Source: an uncultured Bacilli bacterium (lineage in GTDB: Bacteria > Bacillota_I > Bacilli_A > RF39 > UBA660). Taken from it: DNA of 36,422 nucleotides. The notes under the pieces are model-generated. The model was given only the letters and a program-made list of their open reading frames with translations. It did not search any database and was not told where the DNA came from. The stretch is taken from contig CANQJD010000008.1 of the NCBI GenBank assembly GCA_947624175.1, positions 1 through 36,422 on the forward strand, read 5' to 3'. Positions 24,123 to 34,435 of this stretch are shown piece after piece (position 1 is the stretch's first letter; the number at the start of each line of letters is the position of its first letter). A program made the translations under genes and the position numbers.

Positions 24123-26149
24123 TAGTCTTCTTTTGTGTAACCACAGGAAGAACATTTAATTTCTCCCTTTTTTTCAACTAGCATTTCCCCACATTTAGGA
24201 CACTTTTCGCCAGTTGGTTTATCCCAATATGCGGTTTTACATTTAGGATAATTATTGCAACCATAGAAAACTTTTCCTTTTTTACTATGCTTTTCAACTA
24301 TTTTTCCTGAACAATTAGGACAATCGATTATTTCAAGAGTTTCATGCTCTTCTTTTTTTATGTATTTACAATTTGGATAATTACTACAAGCAACAAACTC
24401 TCCATAACGACCTTTTCTAACTACTAAAGGGCTGCCACATTCTGGACATAACTCTCCTGTTTCTTCAGGTTTATCCTTTTCCATTCCTTTAAAAGCCTTT
24501 TGTAATGTATCATCAAACACTTCATAGAATTTCGTTAAAACATCAATGTTGTTAATTTTACCATTAGCTATTTCATCTAAATCCGCTTCCATATTGGCTG
24601 TATATTTAACATTAATGATATTATTAAAATATTCTTGCAATCTATCAGTTACTTGAAATCCAACTTCGGTTGGGACAAATTTCTTATCTTCAATGTTTAC
24701 ATAGCCTCGATCTTTAATATTAGACATAATAGTTGCATAAGTAGATGGTCTACCTATTCCCAACTCTTCCATTTCATGAATAAGTCTTGCTTCAGTATAT
24801 CTAGGTTTTGGCTTCGTGAAATGTTGTTCATAGATAATATCTTCACTTTCAATTATCTTGTTTAATTTATCTGTTAAATCTGGTAAAATAGTATCCTTTG
24901 TATCTTCAAACTCGGAATAAACTTTTAAATAACCATCAAAAGTAACAACGGAACCAGTTGATTTAAACTTGTAATCATTATTATCAAGAATAATCGTGGT
25001 TGCAAGAGTTTTAGCATCAGCCATAAGTGATGCCAAAGTTCTTCTATAAATTAAATTATATAATTTATACTCATCTGCCGTTAAAAATTTCTTTAGACTT
25101 TCAGGTGTTCTCATAATACTAGTAGGTCTAATACCTTCGTGAGCATCTTGAACATTTTCAGTTTTCTTACTCTTTTTAACATAACCTATATAATTTTTAC
25201 CAAAATTATCTTCAATATAATGGAAAGTACTTCCAACAAACTCATCACTTAATCTAATGGAATCAGTACGCATATAAGTAATTAATCCGACTGTCTCAGT
25301 TCCTATATCAATACCTTCATACATCTTTTGAGCAATACTCATTGTTTTTTTAGCATTGAAATTAAGTTTATTAGATGCTTCTTGTTGTAAGGTTGAAGTT
25401 GTAAATGGGAACTTACTAGCTCGATTCTTATTTTTAGAATCAATACTTACAACTTTAAATTCTTGAGATAATTTCTCTAAAATAGCATTGACTTCATCTA
25501 AACTTTTAATTTCAATATCTTTATCTTGATACTTAAATAAATCTGAATCAAAATCTTTAAATTTAGCTGTGATAGTATAATATTCTTCACTTACAAAAGC
25601 TTGAATTTCTCTTTCTCTATCAACAATTAACTTTAAAGCCACACTTTGAACCCGACCAGCACTGGTACCACTTGTTTTAGATTGCATTAATTTACTTAAT
25701 CTAAAACCAATTATTCTATCTAAAAATCTTCTTGTTTCTTGGCTTTTAACTAAATTATAATCAATCTTTCTTGGATTTTTAATTCCTTCTAAAACTTTAT
25801 CTTTCGTAATTTCATAGAATAAAACTCTGTCATATTTATTATCTTTAATACCAAGCGTATCATATAAGTGCCACGAAATAGCCTCCCCTTCTCGATCGGG
25901 GTCGGTTGCAAGATAAATATGATCGGCTTCTTTAACCAATTTCTTTAATTCACTTATAACTTTGTTTTTACCTTTAATCGCAACATAATTTGGTTTAAAA
26001 CCATTATCTATATCTATACCTAGTCCATATTTACCAGTAGTTGCTAAATCTCTGATATGGCCTATTGAACTTACTACTTTATAATTTTTACCAAGATACT
26101 TTTCAATTGTTTTACTTTTGGCTGGGGATTCCACTATAACTAAATCCAT
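24122..26149 (-). CDS. topA: DNA topoisomerase I
   Basis: MDLVIVESPAKSKTIEKYLG, TOPRIM DPDREGEAISWHL, active-site YMRTDSIR, C-terminal CxxC zinc fingers. Confidence 0.97.
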   Translation of the reverse strand: MDLVIVESPAKSKTIEKYLGKNYKVVSSIGHIRDLATTGKYGLGIDIDNGFKPNYVAIKGKNKVISELKKLVKEADHIYLATDPDREGEAISWHLYDTLGIKDNKYDRVLFYEITKDKVLEGIKNPRKIDYNLVKSQETRRFLDRIIGFRLSKLMQSKTSGTSAGRVQSVALKLIVDREREIQAFVSEEYYTITAKFKDFDSDLFKYQDKDIEIKSLDEVNAILEKLSQEFKVVSIDSKNKNRASKFPFTTSTLQQEASNKLNFNAKKTMSIAQKMYEGIDIGTETVGLITYMRTDSIRLSDEFVGSTFHYIEDNFGKNYIGYVKKSKKTENVQDAHEGIRPTSIMRTPESLKKFLTADEYKLYNLIYRRTLASLMADAKTLATTIILDNNDYKFKSTGSVVTFDGYLKVYSEFEDTKDTILPDLTDKLNKIIESEDIIYEQHFTKPKPRYTEARLIHEMEELGIGRPSTYATIMSNIKDRGYVNIEDKKFVPTEVGFQVTDRLQEYFNNIINVKYTANMEADLDEIANGKINNIDVLTKFYEVFDDTLQKAFKGMEKDKPEETGELCPECGSPLVVRKGRYGEFVACSNYPNCKYIKKEEHETLEIIDCPNCSGKIVEKHSKKGKVFYGCNNYPKCKTAYWDKPTGEKCPKCGEMLVEKKGEIKCSSCGYTKED

Positions 26150-26200
26150 AAATAAACCTCCAAAAATATTTATACTAGGAAATTGAAAAAATGTCAACTC

Positions 26201-27073
26201 CTAATTTTGATTTTTTGTAAATTCATTTTCAAATTCTTTAAAAAAATTATAATACACTAAAACATTAGATAACTCAGTCCATTTCTTCGTTGTAACTGGG
26301 TTACTATTTAAATCATAAATCTTAGCATCTTGTAATTTCAAAAGAAAAGGTGAATGAGTTGATATAATAAATTGACAATTATAAAATCTAACTGCTTCTT
26401 CAATATATTTTTTTAACTTTAATTGATTTTCAGCTGATAAACTATTTTCAGGTTCATCTAAAATGTAAATAGCATTTTCTTTTATTTCCTTTTCCCAAAA
26501 CATAATGGCTGATTCTCCATTCGACCATTCAGTTATTGTATTATTACCTAATCTTTCTCTAACAAATTTAGACATTGATTTTGTTTTAGCATCATAAGTT
26601 GCTCTTAATTCATCATAATTATCAAAAGCACTATTATCTTGATGAAATTTATAATTAGAATATTCTCTACTTAAAAATTCCTTTTTTCGACTAACATTAG
26701 AATTAATAGACCTAACATCTAATAAGTAATCAAAAACATCATCACTGGTTATCAAACTTATATCATATGGTTCTTCAAATGTCATTTCAAATTTACAATT
26801 TCTAACATATAAATCAAAATAAGTTCCTTTATCAAAACTAGATTTTCTTCTAGCATTTAATTTTTCAGCAATTATATTTATTAAAGTTGTTTTACCACTT
26901 CCATTGCCACCACAAAAAATAGTTATAGGAGAAAATTTAATTTTATATAATGATTTAGATGGATAGATATCAAGCGGATAAGTATTATTATGAATTCTTC
27001 TTTGTTCTGCTAAATAAACCATTTCTTGTTCTTCATCTTCATCTAATAAAGTAAATTCCTTTAAATATAGCAT
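26201..27073 (-). CDS. AAA family ATPase (SMC/ABC-like)
   Basis: CGGNGSGKTTLIN Walker A, IYILDEPENSLS Walker B, STHSPFLL. Confidence 0.8.
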   Translation of the reverse strand: MLYLKEFTLLDEDEEQEMVYLAEQRRIHNNTYPLDIYPSKSLYKIKFSPITIFCGGNGSGKTTLINIIAEKLNARRKSSFDKGTYFDLYVRNCKFEMTFEEPYDISLITSDDVFDYLLDVRSINSNVSRKKEFLSREYSNYKFHQDNSAFDNYDELRATYDAKTKSMSKFVRERLGNNTITEWSNGESAIMFWEKEIKENAIYILDEPENSLSAENQLKLKKYIEEAVRFYNCQFIISTHSPFLLKLQDAKIYDLNSNPVTTKKWTELSNVLVYYNFFKEFENEFTKNQN

Positions 27074-27084
27074 TTAACCCACCT

Positions 27085-27807
27085 CTAATCATCATAATTG
27101 TTTTTCGTAAATTCATATAAAGCAATAGCAACTGCATTATCTAAATTTAAACTGTCTATATCTTTAGTATGCTTAATAATAACCGGTGTTCCAACTTGTA
27201 AAAATGTATCAGGTAACCCTGCTCCTTCATTACCAAAGATTAAAGAAAATACTTCATCACTCTTCTTAATAGTTTGTAAACTTTCTTTAGCTTTTAACAT
27301 AAATGGATAGAAATTTCTATTATTAAACTCTTTATAATAATCATCAAAACTATCAAAATATCGGATATTAATATTAAAAATAGCTCCCATACTACTTCTT
27401 ACAACTTTGGGGTCAAACATATCAACTCCTGGTCTTATAATTGCAATATCATGAATATTAAAACCAACCGAACTTCTAATAATTGTTCCTAAATTACCCA
27501 TATTAGATGGATTTACTAAAACAACATGATTAGTATTTTTCGTTAAATGCATTTCATATTTTTGAAATACGCCTATAACATAACAATTTTCTTTATCTGA
27601 TAAAGTATTAATAATTTTATCACTATAAATAATTTCAATCTTATTATCATTACAAATTTTTATTATTTTATTATAAGCATCATTATGTTCTTGTTTTGAA
27701 TGAATATAAACTCTTTTGACATATTCTATTTTTTTATTTAATAATTCTAAAGTTAAAGTTGTTCCTAATGTATAACTTTCTAAATCACTTTTTTTGTATT
27801 TTTTCAT
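27085..27807 (-). CDS. TrmH/SpoU family RNA methyltransferase
   Basis: NPSNMGNLGTIIRSSVGF, SLIFGNEGAGLP, LNLDNAVAIALYE knot motifs. Confidence 0.88.
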   Translation of the reverse strand: MKKYKKSDLESYTLGTTLTLELLNKKIEYVKRVYIHSKQEHNDAYNKIIKICNDNKIEIIYSDKIINTLSDKENCYVIGVFQKYEMHLTKNTNHVVLVNPSNMGNLGTIIRSSVGFNIHDIAIIRPGVDMFDPKVVRSSMGAIFNINIRYFDSFDDYYKEFNNRNFYPFMLKAKESLQTIKKSDEVFSLIFGNEGAGLPDTFLQVGTPVIIKHTKDIDSLNLDNAVAIALYEFTKNNYDD

Positions 27808-27809
27808 AA

Positions 27810-28040
27810 CTAATCTCGGTAATTAATTAAAATTACATCTTCTCCTATCTTACTTATTTTTTCATAACTTACTTCTATTTTATTCGTACCACGAAAAGAG
27901 AATACTCCTTTAAATGGTTCAATTATAAATGCTGAAATTTTACCAGTTCCTGGATCTATTTTACAATCAACTATATTACCAAACTTCTTTCCATCATATA
28001 GATTAACAACATCTTTATTTTGAAACTCTGATAAATTCAC
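27810..28040 (-). CDS. PRC-barrel protein, YlmC/YmxH-like
   Basis: FQNKDVVNLYDGKKFGNIVDCKIDPGTGKISAFII. Confidence 0.75.
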   Translation of the reverse strand: MNLSEFQNKDVVNLYDGKKFGNIVDCKIDPGTGKISAFIIEPFKGVFSFRGTNKIEVSYEKISKIGEDVILINYRD

Positions 28041-28072
28041 ACTATCACCTAACTAATTTTATGTTATATGAT

Positions 28073-29305
28073 TTATTTTATTTCATAGTAATTTGAAGGA
28101 TCTATATTTAAAAGAGCTCGTTCATCATGCTTTTTATATAAAGTAAATAAGGTATCTCCAACATTTACTTTATCACCAATTAATTTATTTAAAACAACTC
28201 CGACTGAATAATCAATTTTATCTTCTTTATTAATTCGACCAGCTCCAAGAGAACATGATAGTTTTCCAATATTTAAAGCATTGATACTTTTGACTTCTCC
28301 GGATTTTGTTGCTTTAATTTCTTCAATATTACTACTTACTTCAAGGGAGTTAATATCTCCTCCTTGATTTTTCACAAATTCTAAGAATTTATTGAAAGCT
28401 TTTTTACTATCAATTGCATCAATTACTTCTTTTTTAGCTTCTTCTACTGTTATATCTTTGGAAACTTTAATCATCTCAGTTGCTATTTTAATGGCTAAAT
28501 CCGTTAAATCACCTTTTTTACCTTGTAATACATCCATAGCCTCGATTACTTCTAAAGAGTTCCCGATATAAGCACCAAGTGGGGTATTCATATCACTTAT
28601 TTCACAAATCGTTTCTTTATGATAAAACTCTCCAATTTTTTCCATAATTTCCCGAAGGGCTTCTGCATCTTCCCTTGTTTCCATTAAAGCCCCATTACCA
28701 CATTTAATATCAATTAAAATTTTATCAGCTCCTCCAGCTATTTTTTTAGACATAATACTAGATGCTATTAAAGGAATAGAAGCCGTTGTTCCAGTTACAT
28801 CTCGAAGAGCATAAATCGCTTTATCCATAGGACACAAATTAGTAGTTTGTCCAGTTATGGCAAGACCAACTGTTTTTAATGATTTAATAAATTCTTCTTC
28901 CGTTAAACTAACATTAAAACCTTTAATACTTTCTAATTTATCAATTGTTCCTCCTGTATAACCAAGTCCTCTTCCACTCATTTTAGGAACAATAACTCCA
29001 CATGATGCAACAATAGGTCCAATTATCAAAGTTATCTTATCACCAATTCCTCCAGTTGAATGTTTATCAACTTTAATACCAGGAATAGAACTTAAATCTA
29101 ATACATCCCCACTTTTAATGAATATATCAACTAAATCAAAAGTTTCTCTTTCACTCATTCCATTAATACAAATAGCCATTAATAAAGATGACATTTGATA
29201 ATCTTTAACAAATCCTTTTAAATATCCGTTAAATGCCATTTCTAATTCTTCTTTACTTAATTCTTCCTTAACCCTCTTCTTATTAATAATATCAACTATA
29301 TTCAT
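28073..29305 (-). CDS. Pyrimidine-nucleoside/thymidine phosphorylase
   Basis: VDKHSTGGIGDKITLIIGPIVASCGV, KMSGRGLGYTGGTIDKLESI. Confidence 0.95.
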   Translation of the reverse strand: MNIVDIINKKRVKEELSKEELEMAFNGYLKGFVKDYQMSSLLMAICINGMSERETFDLVDIFIKSGDVLDLSSIPGIKVDKHSTGGIGDKITLIIGPIVASCGVIVPKMSGRGLGYTGGTIDKLESIKGFNVSLTEEEFIKSLKTVGLAITGQTTNLCPMDKAIYALRDVTGTTASIPLIASSIMSKKIAGGADKILIDIKCGNGALMETREDAEALREIMEKIGEFYHKETICEISDMNTPLGAYIGNSLEVIEAMDVLQGKKGDLTDLAIKIATEMIKVSKDITVEEAKKEVIDAIDSKKAFNKFLEFVKNQGGDINSLEVSSNIEEIKATKSGEVKSINALNIGKLSCSLGAGRINKEDKIDYSVGVVLNKLIGDKVNVGDTLFTLYKKHDERALLNIDPSNYYEIK

Positions 29306-29394
29306 GATTCATCTCCTACTAATATTATACAAAATAGATTTTGTTTATTCAAGGATAAAACTTTAAATTTAAAAAAATAGTTAATTTTACTTGA

Positions 29395-29540
29395 AATTCA
29401 GATAAAAATATGATAATATGAATACATGAAGGGATACTTCATATAATAAAAAGAGGATATACCTAATTTGTCTAGTTAGGTACTATTCCAATTTCTTGGT
29501 GCACACTAACGCATAGACATCGTTAGTGTGCGTTTTTCTT
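29395..29540 (+). ncRNA. Putative antisense RNA of a type I toxin-antitoxin locus
   Basis: TTGAAA-17-TAATAT promoter; hairpins ATGAAG/CTTCAT and TACCTAA/TTAGGTA; terminator GCACACTAACG-catagacat-CGTTAGTGTGC-GTTTTTC. Confidence 0.5.
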
Positions 29541-29623
29541 TATCGCAAAAGCGATAGTGCTAGGAACAAAAGTCCTAGAAGTAGCAAAATTACTACTTGT
29601 AAGAAAACGGTATTTTTTAACAT
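29540..29623 (-). CDS. 27-aa hydrophobic peptide, putative type I toxin, not in ORF track
   Basis: MLKNTVFLQVVILLLLGLLFLALSLLR; AGGAGG SD at good spacing. Confidence 0.6.
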   Translation of the reverse strand: MLKNTVFLQVVILLLLGLLFLALSLLR

Positions 29624-29661
29624 AATACCAACCTCCTTTATAGTATATTTTTAGATTGTAA

Positions 29662-29763
29662 TATCAAGATGATTTAAAAAATGTCTATAAAGGAATAGCA
29701 CCTAACGAATTAGATATATCCAAAATTAATTATAAATTATTTGTATCAACTGTGTCAAGATAA
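29662..29763 (+). pseudogene. C-terminal ORF fragment without a start codon
   Basis: YQDDLKNVYKGIAPNELDISKINYKLFVSTVSR*, ending inside a terminator. Confidence 0.3.
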
Positions 29764-29780
29764 ATTTGATACTTTTTTTT
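29743..29780 (+). terminator. Intrinsic terminator
   Basis: GTATCAA...TTGATAC followed by 8 T. Confidence 0.7.
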
Positions 29781-30976
29781 TATTTCTCTAATAAAAAATC
29801 AATTATATTTTTATGAATTATTCCATTTCTTGAAAAATCATATTTATCCATAGTTATAACATATTTAGGATAATTATCATCTATTCCAGAATATGCTCCA
29901 AATTCTCTTTCAATTACTTTTTCATCAGATAAGATATAGGCAACTTGAACATATATTTTTTCATCAAATCTCGTTGCAACAAAATCTATTTCCTTACCAT
30001 TGTTATTTCCAATACTTACATTATATCCTCTATATAAAAGTTCATTATAAACTATATTTTCTAAATATGCACCCATTTGAGTTTTTCTATCTTTATTAAT
30101 AACTTGTCCTAATCCTAAATCTGTTAAGTAATATTTGTCTTTTCTAGATAAGATTCTTTTTCCTTTTATATCATAAGTTGAAATTTTAGATATTAAAAAT
30201 GATGTTTCAAGGTAGTTTAAACAATCATAAATTGTTTTAGTCGAAATAGGTATCTCTTCTTTTTTAAATTCTTCTAACATATTTGTAGGTGAAAAAGTTT
30301 GAGATGGATTAGTTACTAAATATTCCAATATTCTTTTAAATAAATTAACATTAGTTATATTGTATCTTGTAACAATATCTTTTATCATAATTGCATCAAA
30401 TAAATCAGATAAATATAGTTTAATTCTATCTATATCTTGAAAGTCAAATCTTTGAGGCATACCACCCCATAGTAAATAATCATCAAAAGCATTTGCTATT
30501 TCTTCCTTATTTTTTAATTTTTTAAGTTCTACTATTTCTTTAAATGTAAATGGAGATATTTTAAAAGATACATATCTTCCTGAAGGTAAAGTTGCAAGTT
30601 CTCCAGATAATAATTTAGAATTAGAACCTGTTACAAAAATAGAAACATTTAAAGTTGCTTTAAAAGAGTTAATTACTTTTTCCCAATTTTCAACTAATTG
30701 TATTTCATCAAAAAGTAAATAATATTTCTTTTTATCTTTTATTTTATCTTTAATATATTTATTTAAATCAAGATAATTTTTAATAAAATGATATTCAACA
30801 TCCTCAAAATTAATATAAATAATATGGTCTTCTTTAATACCTTTTTCTTTTAATTCGTCAATTATTTGTTTTAATAATATTGATTTACCACATCTTCTAA
30901 TTCCCATAATAACCTTAATTAAATCAGAATCATAAAAACCTCTAATTAAAGATAAATATTTTTCTCTTTTAATCAT
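29780..30976 (-). CDS. AAA_14/DUF4143-type ATPase
   Basis: VIMGIRRCGKSILLKQI Walker A, LLFDEIQLVENWEKVINS, VTGSNSKLLS, C-terminal GKEIDFVATR...YVQVAY. Confidence 0.88.
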   Translation of the reverse strand: MIKREKYLSLIRGFYDSDLIKVIMGIRRCGKSILLKQIIDELKEKGIKEDHIIYINFEDVEYHFIKNYLDLNKYIKDKIKDKKKYYLLFDEIQLVENWEKVINSFKATLNVSIFVTGSNSKLLSGELATLPSGRYVSFKISPFTFKEIVELKKLKNKEEIANAFDDYLLWGGMPQRFDFQDIDRIKLYLSDLFDAIMIKDIVTRYNITNVNLFKRILEYLVTNPSQTFSPTNMLEEFKKEEIPISTKTIYDCLNYLETSFLISKISTYDIKGKRILSRKDKYYLTDLGLGQVINKDRKTQMGAYLENIVYNELLYRGYNVSIGNNNGKEIDFVATRFDEKIYVQVAYILSDEKVIEREFGAYSGIDDNYPKYVITMDKYDFSRNGIIHKNIIDFLLEK

Positions 30977-31022
30977 AACTCATCACCATATTCATTATAT
31001 AACAAAAAGAAAAAAATGTTAA

Positions 31023-31048
31023 TTATATTTTCCTACAGGAAAATATAA
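31023..31048. repeat. 12-bp perfect inverted repeat
   Basis: TTATATTTTCCT-AC-AGGAAAATATAA. Confidence 0.8.
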
Positions 31049-31077
31049 CCACATTTTTTGACATTTATTTTCCTAAC

Positions 31078-31902
31078 CTATTTTTCATAATCTCCTAAAA
31101 AACTTTGATATTTACCATTTTTCTTATAACCTAAAACACAATCTAAATTAATATTATCTAAAGCTTTAAAGATATTATAATCAACATTAGAATTAATTTT
31201 CTTTAAATTCTTTATTAATTCCTTAACTTCTAATCTTTTACTTGTACTTTCAACTTTATTTTTATTTTCTTCCGTAAACTTACAAGCACAGTTTAAAAAT
31301 TCTAATTTATTATAGTTTTTCCAAGCAATGATATCTTCTTCTCTTATTAAATACATTGGTCTAATTAATTCTAAGCCTTCAAAATTCTCACTATGAAGTT
31401 TAGGCATCATCGTTTTTGTTTCAGCCCCATACAAGATTGAAAGTAGAGTTGTTTCAATAACATCATCAAAATGATGGCCTAAAGCGATTTTATTACATCC
31501 AAGTTCTTTAGCTTTATTATATAAGAAACCTCTTCGCATTCTAGCACATAAATAACAAGGACTTTTATCAATCTTCGTAACAATATCAAAAATATCACTT
31601 TCAAATATTTGAATATCTAAATTTAATTTTTTAGCATTCTCAATTATTAAATCATGATTTTTCTTATTATAACCAGGATCCATTACAACATAATAAGCCT
31701 CAAATTTAAACTTTCCATGTCTAATTAATTCTTCTATACATTTAGCCATTAAAAAGGAATCTTTACCACCTGATATACAAACCATTACTTTATCGTTTTC
31801 TTTAATTAGTTCATAATCAGCACAAGCCTTAACAAACCGACTCCAAATCTCTTTCCGAAATCTTTTAATAATACTTCTTTCAATTTCTTGATAATTTTCC
31901 AT
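31078..31902 (-). CDS. TtcA-like PP-loop tRNA thiolation protein
   Basis: MVCISGGKDSFLMAKC PP-loop, CYLCARMRRGFLYNKAKELGCNKIALGHHFDD, CACK. Confidence 0.85.
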   Translation of the reverse strand: MENYQEIERSIIKRFRKEIWSRFVKACADYELIKENDKVMVCISGGKDSFLMAKCIEELIRHGKFKFEAYYVVMDPGYNKKNHDLIIENAKKLNLDIQIFESDIFDIVTKIDKSPCYLCARMRRGFLYNKAKELGCNKIALGHHFDDVIETTLLSILYGAETKTMMPKLHSENFEGLELIRPMYLIREEDIIAWKNYNKLEFLNCACKFTEENKNKVESTSKRLEVKELIKNLKKINSNVDYNIFKALDNINLDCVLGYKKNGKYQSFLGDYEK

Positions 31903-31919
31903 TCTTTAACTCCTATATT

Positions 31920-34103
31920 CTATAACCTTTTTAATCTTAATGAATTAAGAAGTACTGTTATACTACTAATCGTCATAGCAATTCCTGCAAACATCGGGTT
32001 CATACTTATTCCAAATGGACTTAAGACTCCAATTGCAATTGGTATCATACAAATATTATAAAAGAAGGCCCAGAATAAGTTTTCTTTAATATTTTTAATT
32101 GTTTTCATACTTATCTTTATAAGTAAAGGAATTTTACTTAAATCATCATTCATTAAAATAACATCCGAAGAGTTTCCAGCAATATCTGTTGCACTATTGA
32201 AACTAACTCCAACGGTTGCCGATTTTAAACTAGGTGCATCATTTATTCCATCTCCAACCATCATTACTTTATGATTATCATCAATTAAATCTTTAATAAC
32301 CTTGGCTTTTTCACTAGGCATAACACTAGAAATAACTTTTTTAATTCCTAAACTATTAGCAATAATCTTGGCTGTTTCCTCATTATCTCCTGTTAGCATA
32401 ACAATTTCTTTATTCATATCTTGTAACTTTAAAATAGCATCTTTGGCTTCCTTTCTAATAATATCTTTAACTCCAAATAACCCCATTACTTTCTTATCAA
32501 TAACTAAATAAACAATACTATTTCCAAGTTTAACTAACTTTTCTTCATCTTTTAAATAATCATTCTTGATTTTAAATTTTTTAAATAACTTATTATTTCC
32601 AACTATTATATCTTGATTATTAATTTCACCCTGTACTCCAATACCCGGAATATTTTTAAAATTTTTAACACTTTCTAATTTTTTCTTATTAGAATCTAGA
32701 AAAGCACTTGCAATTGGATGTGAAGACTTACTTTCAAGACTAGCAACCATTTTAATTAATTCTTCATTAGAATTATCACTATAGTTTTTAATCTCTGATA
32801 TTTTTAAATTACCATAAGTTAAAGTTCCAGTTTTATCTAAGACAATCGTATCAACTTTTCCAGCCTCTTCTAATATTTCACTAGTTTTAATTAAAATACC
32901 ATGACGAGCACTTGTTCCAATTGAAATAACCATAGCAAGTGGAGTTGCAAGCCCTAAAGCACATGGACAAGCAACTACCAAGACCGTTGCCATCTTAATA
33001 ACTGCATCATTTACTTTAACCCCGAATATTAAAGAACCAATTAAAGTAAGAATTGCAATTAATATAATTGATGGTACAAAGTAACTACTAACTTTATCAG
33101 CTAATCTTTGGATATTTGTCTTGGTATTTGTAGCCTCAACTACTAATCTAACAATTTCTGAAATAGTTGAATCTCTTCCAATTCTTTCAGCCTTATATTC
33201 TATATAACTATCTATATTAATACTACCAGCAACAACACTATCATCTATACCCTTTTTATTAGGCATAGATTCCCCTGTAATAAATGCTTCATCAAGATAA
33301 GATTCTCCCTTAACAATTACTCCATCAACGGCAATCTTCATACCTGGTTTAGCAATTAAAATATCACCCTTTTTAACTTCATCTATCGTTATCTCTATTT
33401 CCTTATCTCCATCTTTCTTTAAAGCTTTAGTAGGTGTAATTTGAACTAATTCTTTGATTGCTTCTTTTGTTTTACCTTTACTTTCCCTATCAATTATTCT
33501 TCCTAATTTAATAAAGAAAATAATAATTGCAACTGATTCAAAATATAAATTCATATGATATTCCATCTTACCAAGGGTAATCATGATAAACGATACTAAA
33601 CTAATAATAAAACTTGCAAATACTCCTAAAGTAACTAAAGTATCCATATTAGGATTTTTATGAATTAAATTCTTAATTCCATTTTTAAATATATCCCTTC
33701 CATACCAAAGAAATGGTATTGTTAAAATAAATAAAGTTAAAGCATAATTAAACTTATCTTTAAAAAAACTAATACTAGGTAAATGAAACATATCAGACAT
33801 TCCAATATAAAGAATTAAAATAGCAAGTGGTAAGAAGATAAATAATAATTTTTTATCATTTTTATTATCATCATCCATATCTTTCTTTTCATTAAATATG
33901 CCTAAACTTTGATATCCTTTTTCTTTAATATATTTCTCTAAATCTAAAACTGTTAAATTATCTTCATACTCTATATAAGCTTGGGCAAGAACTAAATTAA
34001 CACTGGCATTAATAATACCTTCTTTACTATTTAAATGTTTTTCTAAACCACTTGAACAAGCACTACAACTCATACCACCTATTTTTAAAATAATCTTTTT
34101 CAT
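31920..34103 (-). CDS. copA: Copper-translocating P-type ATPase
   Basis: HMA GGMSCSACSSGLEKHL, CPC in VVACPCALGLATP, DKTGTLT, GDGINDAPSL. Confidence 0.93.
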   Translation of the reverse strand: MKKIILKIGGMSCSACSSGLEKHLNSKEGIINASVNLVLAQAYIEYEDNLTVLDLEKYIKEKGYQSLGIFNEKKDMDDDNKNDKKLLFIFLPLAILILYIGMSDMFHLPSISFFKDKFNYALTLFILTIPFLWYGRDIFKNGIKNLIHKNPNMDTLVTLGVFASFIISLVSFIMITLGKMEYHMNLYFESVAIIIFFIKLGRIIDRESKGKTKEAIKELVQITPTKALKKDGDKEIEITIDEVKKGDILIAKPGMKIAVDGVIVKGESYLDEAFITGESMPNKKGIDDSVVAGSINIDSYIEYKAERIGRDSTISEIVRLVVEATNTKTNIQRLADKVSSYFVPSIILIAILTLIGSLIFGVKVNDAVIKMATVLVVACPCALGLATPLAMVISIGTSARHGILIKTSEILEEAGKVDTIVLDKTGTLTYGNLKISEIKNYSDNSNEELIKMVASLESKSSHPIASAFLDSNKKKLESVKNFKNIPGIGVQGEINNQDIIVGNNKLFKKFKIKNDYLKDEEKLVKLGNSIVYLVIDKKVMGLFGVKDIIRKEAKDAILKLQDMNKEIVMLTGDNEETAKIIANSLGIKKVISSVMPSEKAKVIKDLIDDNHKVMMVGDGINDAPSLKSATVGVSFNSATDIAGNSSDVILMNDDLSKIPLLIKISMKTIKNIKENLFWAFFYNICMIPIAIGVLSPFGISMNPMFAGIAMTISSITVLLNSLRLKRL

Positions 34104-34154
34104 AGACCCTCCAAATTCATTTTTAATTATACTCTCTTTTCTATTCAAGTCAAG

Positions 34155-34175
34155 AAAAAAAGACCGAAGTCTTTT
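34155..34175. terminator. Terminator hairpin between copA and HTH gene
   Basis: AAAAAGAC-CGAA-GTCTTTTT. Confidence 0.75.
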
Positions 34176-34180
34176 TGTTG

Positions 34181-34435
34181 TTATTTTTCAATTTTTGTAA
34201 TTTTAACTGTATAACCTAGAGGAGCTAAAATCTTAAGTAATGTACTAACTTGAGGAGATGTAATAGAATTTTCAATTCTTGCTATTGTTTCTCTGATAAC
34301 ATTTGCTTTATCAGCCATTTCTTGTTGAGTCATTTCATGTGCTTTTCTTAAAGCATGAAATTCTGCTACAAATTCTTCTTCAAGTTCTTTTAACATAGCT
34401 TCTCTTTCATCGTTCTTTTTAACAACTTTTTTCAT
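34181..34435 (-). CDS. XRE-family HTH protein (HigA-like)
   Basis: LRKAHEMTQQEMADKANVIRETIARIENSITSPQVSTLLKILAPLGYTVKI. Confidence 0.8.
   Translation of the reverse strand: MKKVVKKNDEREAMLKELEEEFVAEFHALRKAHEMTQQEMADKANVIRETIARIENSITSPQVSTLLKILAPLGYTVKITKIEK

Noticed and set aside
24635-24865. + strand ORF inside topA
   Set aside because: Antisense to conserved gene.
27098-27310. + strand ORF inside the SpoU methylase
   Set aside because: Antisense shadow.
29893-30099. + strand ORF inside the AAA_14/DUF4143 gene
   Set aside because: Antisense; compositionally biased.
32302-32511. + strand ORF inside copA
   Set aside because: Antisense shadow.
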